Of a stretch of DNA of 64,000 bases, positions 63,423 to 64,000 are shown piece after piece. Position 1 is the stretch's first letter. Each line of letters starts with the position of its first letter. Both the position numbers and the translations under genes were made by a program. The notes under the pieces are model-generated. The model saw nothing but the letters and a program-made list of their open reading frames with translations. It had not been told where the DNA came from and did not search any database. This DNA is from Paenibacillus sp. Soil766. GTDB lineage: Bacteria > Bacillota > Bacilli > Paenibacillales > NBRC-103111. The stretch covers positions 64,501-128,500 of the forward strand of contig NZ_LMSJ01000018.1 of the NCBI RefSeq assembly GCF_001428105.1, in the 5' to 3' direction.

Positions 63423-64000
63423 TTAACCTAACACATGCGGGTTCTTGTAGATCGTTTTTGCCTCTTCATATCGCTGGACGGTATCAATATCCATAAATGT
63501 CAGCTCTGCCGCCTCGATGATCTGCCCGCGAAATGCAGGCAAATGAAACAGTATCCGCGCACCTGCATCACCTTCCAAAGAAGCGATAGCTGACCACATT
63601 CCGCTCCCTAGAATGACTGGCGGCTTCGGGATCCCCTTATCACCGCTAGCAACATAATCGTACTCCGCTCCCGCCCTGTAAGCATCAATCAGCCGATCCA
63701 ACATAGCTGCCTCGATGAATGGCTGATCAGCCAGCATAATCATAGCACCATCCGCCTCGAGCTCCTGTGCCGTTTGCATACCCGTGCGAAGCGAGTGTGC
63801 CATGCCCAAACTAGCTTCTGGACACACCACTATTCGGCATCTCCCACTCTCGATCTCATGACGAGCCTCTTCCGGCAACCACATCAACGTATCGCCTTCG
63901 CGCACAACGATAATCACCTGCTCTAACTTCGGGCAGGCAAGAGCCTTCGATAGTGCTATACCTCCGAGGCTCATACCTTCCGCCAACTCGAGGGACTGCT
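63423..64000 (-). CDS. MobA-like molybdenum cofactor nucleotidyltransferase (PucB/MocA-like), partial
   Basis: The last about 190 residues of a protein cut by the window end; the frame stays open to 64000 (reading LELAEGMSLGGIALSKALAC). MMLADQPFIEAAMLDRLI and the late GDAGARILF are MocA/PucB-family motifs; these enzymes add CMP or GMP to molybdopterin for xanthine-dehydrogenase-type enzymes. The N-terminal LAAG...R nucleotide loop would lie outside. TTG 63986 is only an internal codon. Same direction as the dehydrogenase genes. Confidence 0.88.
   Translation of the reverse strand, partial: QSLELAEGMSLGGIALSKALACPKLEQVIIVVREGDTLMWLPEEARHEIESGRCRIVVCPEASLGMAHSLRTGMQTAQELEADGAMIMLADQPFIEAAMLDRLIDAYRAGAEYDYVASGDKGIPKPPVILGSGMWSAIASLEGDAGARILFHLPAFRGQIIEAAELTFMDIDTVQRYEEAKTIYKNPHVLG

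Overview
The window looks like a chromosome segment of a Paenibacillus-type low-to-mid GC Firmicute. The reasons are a complete twelve-gene Bacillus-style pur operon behind a guanine riboswitch and paired PurBoxes, the yerB / yerC / dgkB / rlmCD neighbourhood known from Bacillus, GGAGG ribosome-binding sites with frequent TTG and GTG starts, an lplABC / YesMN pectin-sugar cluster, and a ComQXPA-type pheromone locus. No rRNA, tRNA or CRISPR array was seen.

Layout. (1) 1-10.2 kb is an AT-rich island carrying the DNA phosphorothioation system: the tail of a probable dndD, dndE, and the convergent restriction operon dptFGH, with an IS1182-like remnant at its inner edge. (2) 10.3-17.5 kb is conserved housekeeping DNA: rlmCD, dgkB, a CbiX-like chelatase, a holin-like type I toxin peptide, yerC, a glycine-rich YqfQ-like protein and yerB. 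The rest of this stretch and up to 20.5 kb is a reactive-sulfur operon (tauE, CstB-like, tusA, dsrE, cstR, rhodanese) with CstR-type operators. (3) 20.6-25.9 kb holds short tandem repeat arrays, a DCC thiol oxidoreductase, a DODA-type dioxygenase, a cell-wall amidase lipoprotein, a 42-residue membrane peptide and an AT-rich XRE / ImmA / PIN cassette whose PIN gene is frameshifted. (4) 26.0-40.2 kb is the purEKBCSQLFMNHD operon (minus strand). It is interrupted by a 166-bp inverted-repeat element (purC/purS) and a 62-bp hairpin array (purN/purH). (5) 40.3-52.4 kb holds a YdeI-like protein, a truncated Fur/PerR-like protein with a perfect PerR box, and a pectin / rhamnogalacturonan-oligosaccharide cluster (pectinesterase, two solute-binding proteins, two permeases, YesM/YesN, GH105). 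(6) 53.0-57.2 kb is a ComQXPA-like quorum-sensing locus in an unusual arrangement: comP-comA-comQ on the minus strand and comX divergent on the plus strand. (7) 57.3-64.0 kb is a purine-catabolic operon: a MobA-like cytidylyltransferase (cut by the window end), xanthine dehydrogenase FAD / Mo / FeS subunits, a BMP-family binding lipoprotein and a Rieske oxygenase.

How the parts fit. De novo purine synthesis is controlled at initiation (PurBoxes) and elongation (riboswitch), while purine salvage and oxidation sit about 20 kb away. The pectin cluster couples sensing (YesMN), uptake (LplB/LplC with two binding proteins) and processing (CE8, GH105). The sulfur operon would sense persulfide through CstR and oxidise or shuttle it through CstB, TusA, DsrE and rhodanese proteins. 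The comX locus is the best candidate for an under-described system. All functional names rest on motif recognition and gene order; no database search was possible.
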